A stretch of 13,956 bases of DNA from JBEAOO01 sp041164825 (GCA_041164825.1 JBEAOO010000015.1:1-13956), one strand, 5' to 3'. Shown: positions 1 to 7,487, numbered from the stretch's first letter. Numbers and translations: made by a program. The notes: generated by a model not told the origin, from the letters alone.

Positions 1-126
1 CCGGCGGAGGACACGGAGCAAAGCGAATGCGGCACAGCGCTCCGAGTCCCAGCCTTATCAAGCAGTTCGCCCCAAGACGCTCAGCGCCGAGGACCGATCC
101 GCCCGACCATGGAGAACTGACGAAGG
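1..126. other. Non-coding stretch before the permease terminator
   Basis: I see no convincing gene, RNA or repeat in these bases. They lie downstream of the minus-strand lactate permease. Any gene to the left is cut off by the window edge. Confidence 0.4.
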
Positions 127-158
127 CCCCGCGGAGCGGCGTGAGCCGCTCCGCGGGG
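127..158 (-). terminator. Perfect 14-bp-stem hairpin after the permease gene
   Basis: The arm CCCCGCGGAGCGGC (127-140) is followed by a GTGA loop and its exact reverse complement (145-158). It begins six bases past the permease stop codon, where a transcription terminator belongs. There is no T-run on the minus-strand exit side, so either it works as a GC-rich hairpin without a U tract or it protects the 3' end of the mRNA. The hairpin is seen directly; the terminator role is inferred. Confidence 0.6.
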
Positions 159-163
159 AGACT

Positions 164-1825
164 TCAGTGAACCACCATCAACGTGAACGGCCACACGTAG
201 GCTTGCATCGTCACGAACAAGCCCACCGAGCAAGCCAGCGCGATCGAGTGGAAGAACACGTAGCGCAGGATGTCGCCTTCGTGGTCGAACCAGCGGGTGG
301 CCGTGGAGGCCACGACGATGGACTGCGCGTCGATCATCTTGCCCATCACGCCGCCCGAAGAGTTGGCCGCACCCATCAGGTTGGGGCTCAGGCCCAACTG
401 CTCAGCGGCCACACGTTGCATGCCGCCAAACAGCACGTTCGACGCGGTGTCGGAGCCCGTCATGGCCACGCCGATCCAGCCCATCAGCGTGCCGAAGAAG
501 GGGTACAGCACGCCCGTGTTGGCGAACGCCAGGCCGAGCGTGGTGTCGGTGCCGGAGTAGCGCGTCAGCGTGCCCAGGGCCAGCATCAGCACGATGGTCA
601 GCAGCGAGTAGCGCACCAGCCAAAAGGTGCGCACAAAGTTGCGCACGATCTCGACCGGGTTGTACTTCATCACCAGCGCGCCCAGGATGGCGGCCAGCAA
701 GATGCCGGTGCCGGTGGCCGAGAGGATGTTGAGCGTGTAGACCGCGGCTTCCTTGTGCGGGGTGGGCACCACCGGCGCCACCTTCTCGATCATGTTGTGC
801 AGGCCGGCGATCTCGAACTTGGGCGCGTAGATGCCGTTCAAGAAGGTTTTGACCGAGGGCAGGCCCCAGACGAACACGAACACGGTCAGGATCAGCCAGG
901 GCGTCCAGGCGCGCACCAGGTCGGCACGGCTGTGGCGCACCACGGGGCGCGGTGCCTTGGCTTCATGGGCGCTCACATCGTTGCCGCGCATGGTCGGCGA
1001 GGTCCACACCTTTTTGGGTTGCCACACGCGCAGGAAGCCCACCAGCGACACCATCGACACGATGGCGGCAATGATGTCCACCAGCTCCGGGCCGATGAAG
1101 TTGGACACCAGGTACTGCGGGATGGCGAAACTCAGACCGGTCACCAAAATGGCGGGCCAGATCTCCATCATTGCCTTGCGGCCGGCAAACGCCCAGATCA
1201 GCCAGAACGGCACCATCAGCGAGAACAGCGGCAGCTGGCGGCCGATCATCGCGGTGACGGCCATCAGGTCGTAGCCGTGCACCTTGGCGAGCGTGATCAC
1301 CGGCGTGCCCAGCGCGCCAAAAGCCACCGGCGCCGTGTTGGCGATCAAGCTCAGGCCCGAGGCGGCCAGCGGGCTGAAGCCCAGGCCGATCAAGATGCCA
1401 GCCGTGACGGCCACCGGCGTGCCGAAGCCCGCAGCACCTTCAAAAAAGGCGCCAAAGCAGAAGGCGATCAGCAGCAGCTGGATGCGGCGGTCTTCGGTGA
1501 TGCCCGAGAGCGAGTCCTGCAGCACCTTGAAGCTGCCATTGCCTTCGGCCAGCTGCTGCAAGAAGATGATGTTGAGCACGATCCAGCCGATGGGCAGCAG
1601 GCCAGTGAAGCCGCCATACATCGCCGCGCGGCCGGCCATGTCGGCCGGCATGCCGTAGGCAAACACGGCCACCGCCACGGCCGCCAGCAGGCCCAAGCCC
1701 GCCGCGATGTGCGCCTTGATGTGCAAAAAGCCCAGCGCCACCAGCATCACCACGACCGGAATGGCCGCGAGTGCGGTGGAGATGAACATGTTGTGGAACG
1801 GGTCGTAGATCTGCTGCCAAACCAT
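164..1825 (-). CDS. lldP: L-lactate permease (LldP/LctP family)
   Basis: This is an inner-membrane permease of 553 residues, close to the usual length of the lactate permease family, whose members import lactate (some also glycolate) with protons. Most of the protein is a chain of hydrophobic membrane segments. Family hallmarks include EGAAGFGTPVAV near residues 129-140, a glycine/alanine-rich helix pair after it, and the C-terminal block GAANSSGGVMGKMIDAQS near residues 485-502. A polar cytoplasmic loop lies around residues 285-320. I chose the ATG at 1825 because AGGAG sits 8 bases upstream and the protein then begins MVWQQIYDPF, as family members do; an upstream in-frame start would add 17 residues that do not look like the family. 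The gene diverges from a mutarotase-LacI pair. Lactate is an end product of some oxidative deoxysugar pathways, which would fit the locus, but the substrate is inferred from family only. Confidence 0.92.
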   Translation of the reverse strand: MVWQQIYDPFHNMFISTALAAIPVVVMLVALGFLHIKAHIAAGLGLLAAVAVAVFAYGMPADMAGRAAMYGGFTGLLPIGWIVLNIIFLQQLAEGNGSFKVLQDSLSGITEDRRIQLLLIAFCFGAFFEGAAGFGTPVAVTAGILIGLGFSPLAASGLSLIANTAPVAFGALGTPVITLAKVHGYDLMAVTAMIGRQLPLFSLMVPFWLIWAFAGRKAMMEIWPAILVTGLSFAIPQYLVSNFIGPELVDIIAAIVSMVSLVGFLRVWQPKKVWTSPTMRGNDVSAHEAKAPRPVVRHSRADLVRAWTPWLILTVFVFVWGLPSVKTFLNGIYAPKFEIAGLHNMIEKVAPVVPTPHKEAAVYTLNILSATGTGILLAAILGALVMKYNPVEIVRNFVRTFWLVRYSLLTIVLMLALGTLTRYSGTDTTLGLAFANTGVLYPFFGTLMGWIGVAMTGSDTASNVLFGGMQRVAAEQLGLSPNLMGAANSSGGVMGKMIDAQSIVVASTATRWFDHEGDILRYVFFHSIALACSVGLFVTMQAYVWPFTLMVVH

Positions 1826-1954
1826 GGTGTGTCTCCTGAAGTTTTTGACGAACGCTGCGCGGGGTGGGCCCCGCATTGGGGAGCGAATGTAGGTTTGGCC
1901 CGCCCCGTGGGGTGTGAAAGCTGCTGCCTCGGCGCGTGAGCTTTTTTCAGCGCA

Positions 1955-2020
1955 GGGTTAACCCGGACGTTTCGTCGGGTCGATGCGGGCTTCGCGCTGG
2001 CGAAACATTCGGGTTAGCCC
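1955..2020. promoter_or_regulatory. 20-bp inverted repeat in the permease/mutarotase divergent region
   Basis: The left arm GGGTTAACCCGGACGTTTCG (1955-1974) matches the reverse complement of bases 2001-2020 at 17 of 20 positions, with a 26-bp spacer. Within the arms, GGGTTAACCC (1955-1964) is itself a perfect palindrome and GGGTTAGCCC (2011-2020) a near-perfect one, 56 bp apart centre to centre. Bases 1961-1980 can also fold on themselves (ACCCG-G-ACG, TTT, CGTCGGGT). The arrangement suggests paired operator sites in a divergent promoter region. The LacI protein encoded at 3116 is the obvious candidate binder, but this is inferred. Confidence 0.5.
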
Positions 2021-2029
2021 TTGCGTTTA

Positions 2030-2062
2030 TTCGTTTACTAAACAAACTCGGTTTCCTAGACT
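2030..2062 (+). promoter_or_regulatory. Candidate promoter and operator of the mutarotase-LacI operon
   Basis: A -35-like TTTACT (2034-2039) and a -10-like TAGACT (2057-2062) are separated by exactly 17 bp. The perfect odd palindrome GTTTACTAAAC (2033-2043) overlaps the -35 element, a typical position for a LacI-family repressor site. The -10 element ends only 7 bases before the ATG at 2070, so transcription from it would start at or next to the start codon and give a leaderless message. Consistent with that, no ribosome binding site precedes the ATG. The motifs are seen; promoter activity and the binding protein are inferred. Confidence 0.45.
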
Positions 2063-2069
2063 GCGTCAC

Positions 2070-3119
2070 ATGCCCACCTTCACCGCTTCCGACGCCGCTG
2101 CGCCCGCCACCCGCCTGCTGCGCTGGGCCCACGGCCAGGCCGAGCTGCAAGCACTCGGCGCCATGCTGGCGCCGGTGGTGTTTCGTGCGCCGGGCGCGCC
2201 CGACTTCGCGCCCCTGCACGTGGCGCCTTGGGCCGAGGAGCCCGGCGTGGCCGAGCAGTGGCCCGGCCTGATGCAGCGCCTGCGCGGCGAATGGCCGTGT
2301 GTGCCCTTTGGCCGCACCGATTTGCCGCCCGGCTTGCCCGAGGGCTGGGTGCCGCACGCACCCGGCGACACCTGGGGCCACGGCTACGCCTCGCACCATG
2401 TGTGGCGCTGGTTGGAGGTGCCCGATGCGCTGACGCTGGCCCTGCAAATCGATCTGCCGGCCGATCAGGCCGTGGCGCGCCTGACCCGCACCGTGCGCGC
2501 CGACCCGCACGCGCCGCGTCTGGAGATCGAACTCACCATCGAAGCCCGCCGACCCTGCACGCTGCCCATCGCCCTGCACCCCACGCTGCGCCTCGACGCC
2601 GGCCGCGTGCAGCTCGACGTGCCGCACCACGGGCCGGCCTTGAGCTACCCTGTGCCGGCCGAGCCCGCGGGCCGCTCGCTGCTGGCGCACAACGCCATTT
2701 TTGATGGCCTGCGCGCCGCGCCCTTGGAGGCCGGCGGCGAGGTCGACCTGAGCCGCTACCCGCAGCCGCACGACAGCGAGGAGCTGCTGCAGGTGATGGC
2801 GCTGCACGGTCCCGTCACCGCGCATTACCTCGACGCCGGTTGGGCCCTCACGCTCGACTGGGACCGCGAGCTGCTGCCCGACCTGATGCTGTGGGTGAGC
2901 CACCGCGGCCGCCAGCATGCGCCCTGGAACGGCCGCCACTGGGCGCTGGGCCTGGAGCCCGTGAACAGCGTGTTCGACCTCGGCCGCGTGGCCCAGCCGC
3001 CCGCTGGCCACCCGCTGGCCTCGCGCACTGGCGTGGCGCTGTCGCCGCATGCGCCGTTGGTGCTGCGCGCCAGCCTCAGCGCCCAGCCTGCGCCATTCGC
3101 CCCCGACCCCACCGCATGA
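2070..3119 (+). CDS. Aldose 1-epimerase (galactose mutarotase-like)
   Basis: This 349-residue cytoplasmic protein belongs to the galactose mutarotase-like superfamily, which interconverts alpha and beta anomers of free sugars. Visible signatures are ALHPTLRL near residues 168-175, whose H170 corresponds to the catalytic acid in the usual HPYFNL-type motif; a second histidine at GHGYAS (H104); and LGLEPVNSVFDLG near 293-305, whose E296 fits the catalytic base. Overall similarity to classical GalM is modest, so this is probably a mutarotase-like subfamily with an unknown sugar. The ATG at 2070 is the natural start: the upstream in-frame extension runs through the promoter palindromes. No Shine-Dalgarno sequence precedes it and a leaderless transcript is possible. 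The stop overlaps the LacI start as ATGA (3116-3119), so the two genes are translationally coupled and probably act on the same sugar. Confidence 0.75.
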   Translation: MPTFTASDAAAPATRLLRWAHGQAELQALGAMLAPVVFRAPGAPDFAPLHVAPWAEEPGVAEQWPGLMQRLRGEWPCVPFGRTDLPPGLPEGWVPHAPGDTWGHGYASHHVWRWLEVPDALTLALQIDLPADQAVARLTRTVRADPHAPRLEIELTIEARRPCTLPIALHPTLRLDAGRVQLDVPHHGPALSYPVPAEPAGRSLLAHNAIFDGLRAAPLEAGGEVDLSRYPQPHDSEELLQVMALHGPVTAHYLDAGWALTLDWDRELLPDLMLWVSHRGRQHAPWNGRHWALGLEPVNSVFDLGRVAQPPAGHPLASRTGVALSPHAPLVLRASLSAQPAPFAPDPTA

Positions 3120-4102
3120 GCAAAGACATCACCATCCGCGACATCGCCGATGCCGCGGGGGTCTCCATTGGCACGGTCTCGCGCGCCCTCAAAAACCAAC
3201 GCGGTTTGTCGGACGACACCCGCAAACAAGTGCGCGATGTGGCGCGCCAGCTCGGCTACGACCCGGCGCGGCTGCGCACGGCCAAGGCGCTGCGGCTGGT
3301 GTTCATGGTGCACCGCCAGCACAACAGCTTTTCCAACAACCCGTTTTTTGGCCAGGTGATGAACGGCGTGGAAGACGCCTGCCGCGCGCTCGGGGTGGTG
3401 CCCACCGTGCTCAGCGTGGGCCCGGCCGACCCGTTTCGCCAGCTGCTGCGCATGCACGAGCCCGATGCCATGCTGGCCGTGGGCTACTTCGAGACCGAGC
3501 TGGTCGACGTGATGCGCGCCATGGAGATGCCGCTGGCGCTGATCGACCTGTGGGTGCCCGGCGTGCGCGCTGTGTTCCCCGACAACGTGCAGGGCGCCAT
3601 GCTCGCCACCCAGCACCTGCTGGCGCAAGGCCGCCGCCGCATCGCCTACCTCTCGGGCTCGCTGGCGCACTTCAGCATCCGCGAGCGCGAGCGCGGCTAC
3701 CGGCGCGCTTTGTTTGAAGCCGGCGTGCTCGCCAACCCCGACCTGGAGGTGATGGGGCCGCCCGGCCTCGACACCGTGCAAGGCGCCGAGGCCGCGATGC
3801 GCCAGCTGCTCAAGCTGCGCCCGTTGCCCGACGCCGTGTTCGCCTACAACGACACCGCCGCCCTGGCCGCCATGCGCGTGTGCCAGGCGGCGGGTTTGCG
3901 CGTGCCCGAGGACATCGCCTTCGTCGGCTTCGACGACATCCCCGCCGCCGCCGGTTCCAACCCCGTTCCGCTCAGCACCCTCTGTGTCGACAAAGAAGCC
4001 CTCGGCCGCACCGGCGTGGCCCTGGCGCTGCAAGGCGACGAGATGCCGCAAGAGATCGTGCAGCCGGTGACGCTGGTGGTGCGGGCGAGCTCGGGCGGGT
4101 GA
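3116..4102 (+). CDS. LacI-family transcriptional regulator
   Basis: This is a 328-residue DNA-binding regulator of standard LacI/GalR length. The N-terminal helix-turn-helix is textbook: TIRDIADAAGVSIGTVSRAL covers about residues 6-25, followed by the hinge region near LGYDPARLR (about 47-55). Residues from about 60 onward form the periplasmic-binding-protein-like effector domain, with NPFFGQVMNGVEDAC, the DNVQGAMLATQHLL dimer/ligand region, and the typical ending AFVGFDDIP. It overlaps the mutarotase stop codon by 4 bp and is expressed with it. Candidate operators are GTTTACTAAAC at 2033 and the inverted repeats at 1955-2020, which suggests autoregulation and possibly control of the divergent permease and of the operon starting at 8517. 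The effector is probably a sugar or sugar phosphate; its identity cannot be read from sequence. Confidence 0.93.
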   Translation: MSKDITIRDIADAAGVSIGTVSRALKNQRGLSDDTRKQVRDVARQLGYDPARLRTAKALRLVFMVHRQHNSFSNNPFFGQVMNGVEDACRALGVVPTVLSVGPADPFRQLLRMHEPDAMLAVGYFETELVDVMRAMEMPLALIDLWVPGVRAVFPDNVQGAMLATQHLLAQGRRRIAYLSGSLAHFSIRERERGYRRALFEAGVLANPDLEVMGPPGLDTVQGAEAAMRQLLKLRPLPDAVFAYNDTAALAAMRVCQAAGLRVPEDIAFVGFDDIPAAAGSNPVPLSTLCVDKEALGRTGVALALQGDEMPQEIVQPVTLVVRASSGG

Positions 4103-4121
4103 GCGGGCCGCTCGCCCGAGC
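4089..4121. terminator. Hairpin between convergent lacI-type and amidohydrolase genes
   Basis: The arm GCTCGGGCG (4089-4097) pairs perfectly with CGCCCGAGC (4113-4121). The loop contains a second dyad, GAGCGG-G-CCGCTC (4101-4113). The structure overlaps the LacI stop codon (4100-4102) and lies 12 bases from the end of the convergent amidohydrolase gene, so it could terminate transcription from both sides. No T-tract is present, so the role is inferred. Confidence 0.45.
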
Positions 4122-4132
4122 CGCCGGGCGGT

Positions 4133-5470
4133 TTACAAGGCGGCCAGCGCTTCTTTCACGCCTTCTTCTTGCAGCGGCCGGTCGGCGCCGGGCAGGTGCA
4201 GCGCGGCGTCCGAGGGCACCGGGGTGGCGCAGTCCTTGTGCACCACGCCGTCCTTGATCACCAGTTGCACCTTGGCCGGATCAAGCAGCAGCGACAAGTC
4301 CTTCAGCGGGTCGCCGTTGACCAGCACGATGTCGGCCAGGTAGCCCGGGCGCAGCAGACCCAGCTCGTTGGGGCGCTGCATGATCTGGCCGCCGTATTGC
4401 GTGGCCGAGCGCAGCGCCTCGGCCGGTGTCATGCCGATGTAGTCGACAAAGTACTGCAAGTCGTTGGCGTTGGTGCCGTGCGGCATCCAGGCAAAACCGT
4501 AGTCGCCACCGGGCAAGATGCGGATGCCGCGCTGGTGCATCTTGCGCAGCGTCTCGGCCGCAATCTCCAGCTCGCGCTTGTAGCCCATGGCCTCGGCCAC
4601 GGCCGGGGTGATGCCGTACTCGGAGGCGTTGAAGTTGGTGCGCACCAGCCAGGCCAGACCCGGCGCCACGAAGTGCTTGTCCTTGTGGGCCTCCAGCAGG
4701 TCGAGCGCTTCTTCGTCGGCAAAACTCGCGTGATACACCAGCTCGATGCCGTGGCGCACGCACTGCTTCACCGACGCCGCCGAGCGCGCATGCGCGGCCA
4801 TGCGCTTGCCGTGGCGGTGCGCCTCGGCGGCGAGCATGGCGATCTCGTCTTCGGCAAACGGCGACTGCTCGGCGGCGATGCCGGCGATGTACTCGCCCGA
4901 GAGGTTGATCTTCAGGTGATCGACGCCGTACTTGATGAAGGTGCGCGCCGATTTGCGGATCTCCTCGGGGCCGGTGCAGACGCTGCCAAAGCTCAGCTCG
5001 TCAAACTTCATGTGCGGCAGGCTGTTGTCGCCCAGCGCGCCGATGGTGGTGATCTCCTGGCTGCCGGCCAGGTAACGCGGGCCAGGGAACTCACCCGCGT
5101 TGATGGCATTGCGCAGCACCACGTCCAGCCGCGGCTTGGCGGCGGCGGCGCCAATGGCCGAGGTCCAGCCCATGTCGAGGTAGCGCTTGGCCACGCGCAC
5201 GCACCACAAGATGTGCTCCTCGGGCGGCATGAACTGGATGGCGGCCAGCGAGGGCTGGTCGTTCCACGAGAAGTGCGTGTGCGCCTCGGTCATGCCGGGC
5301 ATCAGGAAGCGGCCTTTGCCGTCGATGACGCGGGCGCCGTCGGTGTTCACCTGCTGCGGGGCGCGCACCACATCAACGATGCGGTTGCCCTCCAGCAGCA
5401 GGGCGCCAAGAAAGGTGTCTTCGCCGCTGCCGTCGAAGATGTTGACGTTGGTGATGGCAATTTTGGACAT
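4133..5470 (-). CDS. Imidazolonepropionase-like metal-dependent amidohydrolase
   Basis: This 445-residue enzyme belongs to the amidohydrolase superfamily, close to the imidazolonepropionase/Xaa-Pro-dipeptidase-like branch, whose members hydrolyse amide or ester bonds with one or two metal ions. The metal-binding set is visible: EAHTHFSW (H64, H66), DHLKINLSG (K187, placed like the carboxylated bridging lysine), MAAHARS (H227), VYHASF (H247) and PGGDYG (D323). The flanking small beta-sandwich is formed by residues 1-55 (MSKIAITNVNIFDGSG) and the C-terminal LADIVLVNGDPLKDL region near 378-392. There is no signal peptide, so it should be cytoplasmic. GGAGGAG-like sequence precedes the ATG at 5470. 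It is the last gene of the operon starting at 7252, 100 bp after the alpha/beta hydrolase. The substrate is unknown; true imidazolonepropionase (HutI) is unlikely because no hut genes are nearby. Confidence 0.85.
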   Translation of the reverse strand: MSKIAITNVNIFDGSGEDTFLGALLLEGNRIVDVVRAPQQVNTDGARVIDGKGRFLMPGMTEAHTHFSWNDQPSLAAIQFMPPEEHILWCVRVAKRYLDMGWTSAIGAAAAKPRLDVVLRNAINAGEFPGPRYLAGSQEITTIGALGDNSLPHMKFDELSFGSVCTGPEEIRKSARTFIKYGVDHLKINLSGEYIAGIAAEQSPFAEDEIAMLAAEAHRHGKRMAAHARSAASVKQCVRHGIELVYHASFADEEALDLLEAHKDKHFVAPGLAWLVRTNFNASEYGITPAVAEAMGYKRELEIAAETLRKMHQRGIRILPGGDYGFAWMPHGTNANDLQYFVDYIGMTPAEALRSATQYGGQIMQRPNELGLLRPGYLADIVLVNGDPLKDLSLLLDPAKVQLVIKDGVVHKDCATPVPSDAALHLPGADRPLQEEGVKEALAAL

Positions 5471-5570
5471 GCGTGTCTCCTCCGGACCTGTGTGTGGCCC
5501 GTTGTGGGTGGGTGGAACGAACAGAAAAAGGGGCCGCGCGCGAAGCCACGCGCGGCGAGCGCGCGGGCGG

Positions 5571-6359
5571 CTAGCCCACGTCGGCGTGGAAGCGCTGCAG
5601 TGCGCTCACGCACACCTGCGGCTGCTCAAAGGTTGTCCAGTGGCCGCAGGCTTCCACCACCTGCAGCTGGCTGCCGGCGATGCGACCGGCCAGCGCGGTG
5701 ACGGCAGCCACCGGCGCCACGCCGTCTTGGTCACCGGTCAGCAGCAGCACGGGCACGCGCAGTTGCTCGACGGCAGCGGGCTGGGCCTCGGCCAGCGCCA
5801 GGCAGCTTTGCGCATAGCCCTCCGCGGGCTGGCGCATCACGCTCTCGCGCACCAGCGCCAGCACGGCGGGCTGTTGTGCCTTGGTTTCGCGGCCGGTGGC
5901 GCCTTGCACGATGGCATTGGCAATCTCTTGCATGCCGGCCGCGCCACTGCGGGCCACACCGGCTCGCGCCACGATGTTGGGGCGAGCCGCATCGGGCGGC
6001 GCGGCCAGCGGGCCAAACAGCGCCAGCGAGGTGACCCGTGCCGGGTGCGCCACCGCGAGGTGCTGGGCCACGATGGTGCCCAGCGAGTGCGCCACCACGC
6101 GCACGGCGCCCAGCTGCAGCGCGTCCAGCAGCGCCACCAAGCTCGACACATAGGCCGCGATGGACAGCGGCGTGCCATCGCCGGGCAAGGCCGAGCGGGC
6201 GCTGCCGGGCAGGTCGGGTCGAATGAGTTGGCGGCCTTCAAAGGCGGGCAGCAGCGGCGTCCAGGTGTTGGACGAGCCGCCCAGGCCGTGGATGCACAAC
6301 ACGGGCTCGCCCGTGCCGTCGATCTCAACGGCCAGGTCGGCGTGGAAGTGGGTGCTCAT
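5571..6359 (-). CDS. Alpha/beta-fold hydrolase (enol-lactonase-like)
   Basis: This 262-residue cytoplasmic alpha/beta hydrolase resembles 3-oxoadipate enol-lactonases and related esterases. Visible features are the oxyanion strand LCIHGLGGSSNTW (residues 21-33), the nucleophile elbow VAHSLG with S92 (alanine replaces the first glycine of the usual GxSxG), LLLTGDQDGVAP with D210/D212 as the acid, and EACGHW with catalytic H240. The cap domain lies around residues 120-195. I chose the ATG at 6359 because AGGAA lies upstream and MSTHFHADLAVEIDG begins the first strand; longer frames run into the FAH gene. It starts 20 bp after the FAH-family gene and is surely co-transcribed with it. A role in opening a lactone or ester before or after FAH cleavage is likely, but the substrate is not known. 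Confidence 0.87.
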   Translation of the reverse strand: MSTHFHADLAVEIDGTGEPVLCIHGLGGSSNTWTPLLPAFEGRQLIRPDLPGSARSALPGDGTPLSIAAYVSSLVALLDALQLGAVRVVAHSLGTIVAQHLAVAHPARVTSLALFGPLAAPPDAARPNIVARAGVARSGAAGMQEIANAIVQGATGRETKAQQPAVLALVRESVMRQPAEGYAQSCLALAEAQPAAVEQLRVPVLLLTGDQDGVAPVAAVTALAGRIAGSQLQVVEACGHWTTFEQPQVCVSALQRFHADVG

Positions 6360-6379
6360 GGCGGGTTCCTGCGCGCGGC

Positions 6380-7252
6380 TCAGACGAACTTGTTTTCGAT
6401 CACACCCAGGCCATCGACCTCGATGCGCACCACGTCGCCGGCCTGCAAGTAGCGCGGCGGTTTCATGCCCATGCCCACACCGGCGGGGGTGCCGGTGGCA
6501 ATCACATCGCCCGGGAACAGCGTGATGCCGCGCGAGATGGTTTCGATCAGCGTCGGGATGTCGAAGATCATGTTCTCGGTCGGGCCCTCCTGGCGCAGCT
6601 CGCCGTTGACCCAGCAGCGCACGCGCGTCTTCGTGCCATCGAGTTCGTCGGCAGTGACGATCCACGGGCCCATCGGGCAGAAGGTGTCGAAGGACTTGCC
6701 CATGTCCCATTGCTGGTGGCGCATTTGCACGTCGCGCGCCGACACATCGTTGACCACGGTGTAGCCAAACACATGCTTGAGCGCATCGGCGCGGCGGATG
6801 TTTTTGCCACCCGTGCCAATCACGATCGCCAGCTCGGCCTCGTAGTCGATTTGCTCGGACACGCCGTGCGGCAGCTGCACCTCGTCAAACGGGCCGATCA
6901 CGGTTTGCGGCGTTTTGGTGAAGACGATGGGCCAGGCCTCGGGGTTGGCGTCGTTGTCCTTGAACACCGAGGCTTGCAGCTCCTTGGCGTGCGCGTGGTA
7001 GTTGCGGCCCACGCACCACAGGTTGCGGCGCGGCAGCGGCAGCGGGGCGTCCAGGCACACGTCTTTGAGCGCGATGGCCGGGCCAGCGACCTCGGGCAGG
7101 GGCAGGCCGGCGGCCTGTCGGTCGATCACCGATTGCACGCCTTGGCGGGCCTCGTCGGCGCTCAGCGCCAGCGGCGTCACCGAGAGGCCGTCGGCCGACA
7201 CCAGGCCCACTTGCGGTTGGCCGTTCAGGTGAACAAATGAAGCAATGCGCAT
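6380..7252 (-). CDS. Fumarylacetoacetate hydrolase (FAH) family protein
   Basis: This 290-residue protein has a short N-terminal domain (about 1-70) and the FAH catalytic domain (about 75-290). The metal ligands are visible in IDYEAELAIVIG (E138, E140) and VVNDVSARD (D169). Other hallmarks are CVGRNYHAHAKE (80-91), FTKTPQTVIGP (111-121), GPWIVTADEL and the ending FPGDVIATGTPAGVG (246-260). Family members cleave acylpyruvates and diketo acids, or act as 2-hydroxyhepta-2,4-diene-1,7-dioate isomerases or decarboxylases. In oxidative L-rhamnose/L-fucose pathways an FAH enzyme releases pyruvate and lactate. The ATG at 7252 follows a GAGGA-like site and gives the usual MRIASF-type start. It is first in the operon with the alpha/beta hydrolase and amidohydrolase, and it diverges from the AraC regulator, which is probably its activator. 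Exact reaction unknown. Confidence 0.9.
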   Translation of the reverse strand: MRIASFVHLNGQPQVGLVSADGLSVTPLALSADEARQGVQSVIDRQAAGLPLPEVAGPAIALKDVCLDAPLPLPRRNLWCVGRNYHAHAKELQASVFKDNDANPEAWPIVFTKTPQTVIGPFDEVQLPHGVSEQIDYEAELAIVIGTGGKNIRRADALKHVFGYTVVNDVSARDVQMRHQQWDMGKSFDTFCPMGPWIVTADELDGTKTRVRCWVNGELRQEGPTENMIFDIPTLIETISRGITLFPGDVIATGTPAGVGMGMKPPRYLQAGDVVRIEVDGLGVIENKFV

Positions 7253-7333
7253 GTCTCGAATCCTCGGGTTTTGAAGGGGGCTCACCGCGAGACCGGTGCC
7301 TTGCACACGCGGCGGGCTCGCTGGGGTGAGGGC

Positions 7334-7387
7334 ACTGTAGGAGTCGGGTCGGCGCGGCGCTTATCGCTTCGTTCGTTGACTTATCGC
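7334..7387 (-). promoter_or_regulatory. Direct-repeat activator site and promoter of the FAH operon
   Basis: CTTATCGC occurs twice in direct orientation (7360-7367 and 7380-7387), 20 bp apart, about two helical turns. This is the layout of paired half-sites bound by AraC-family dimers. On the minus strand a -10-like TACAGT (complement of 7334-7339) lies so that the proximal repeat would touch the -35 position, as in class II activation by AraC. There is no good -35 hexamer, which fits an activator-dependent promoter. A start near 7327 would give a leader of roughly 75 bases to the ATG at 7252. Motifs are seen; binding is inferred. Confidence 0.5.
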
Positions 7388-7487
7388 AGAGTCTGATGGC
7401 GTGATCGGTGCTTACCCGAGTCGGGTGCGCGGCGCGGCTTGGCGCCCCCGATGATGGCGGCCTGACTCGTTGGGATCCCCCGAAACC

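Noticed and set aside
167..1939. A 590-codon plus-strand open frame opposite the lactate permease
   Set aside because: The translation is histidine-, glutamine- and arginine-rich with no membrane segments or motifs, while the opposite strand encodes a clear full-length permease with a ribosome binding site.
1983..2069. N-terminal extension of the mutarotase to an in-frame ATG at 1983
   Set aside because: It would translate the inverted repeat and the promoter-like hexamers, and the resulting residues do not resemble the family.
4133..5470. Calling the amidohydrolase HutI (imidazolonepropionase)
   Set aside because: There are no neighbouring hutU, hutH or hutG genes, and the operon partners are FAH and alpha/beta hydrolases, so only the superfamily-level call is supported.
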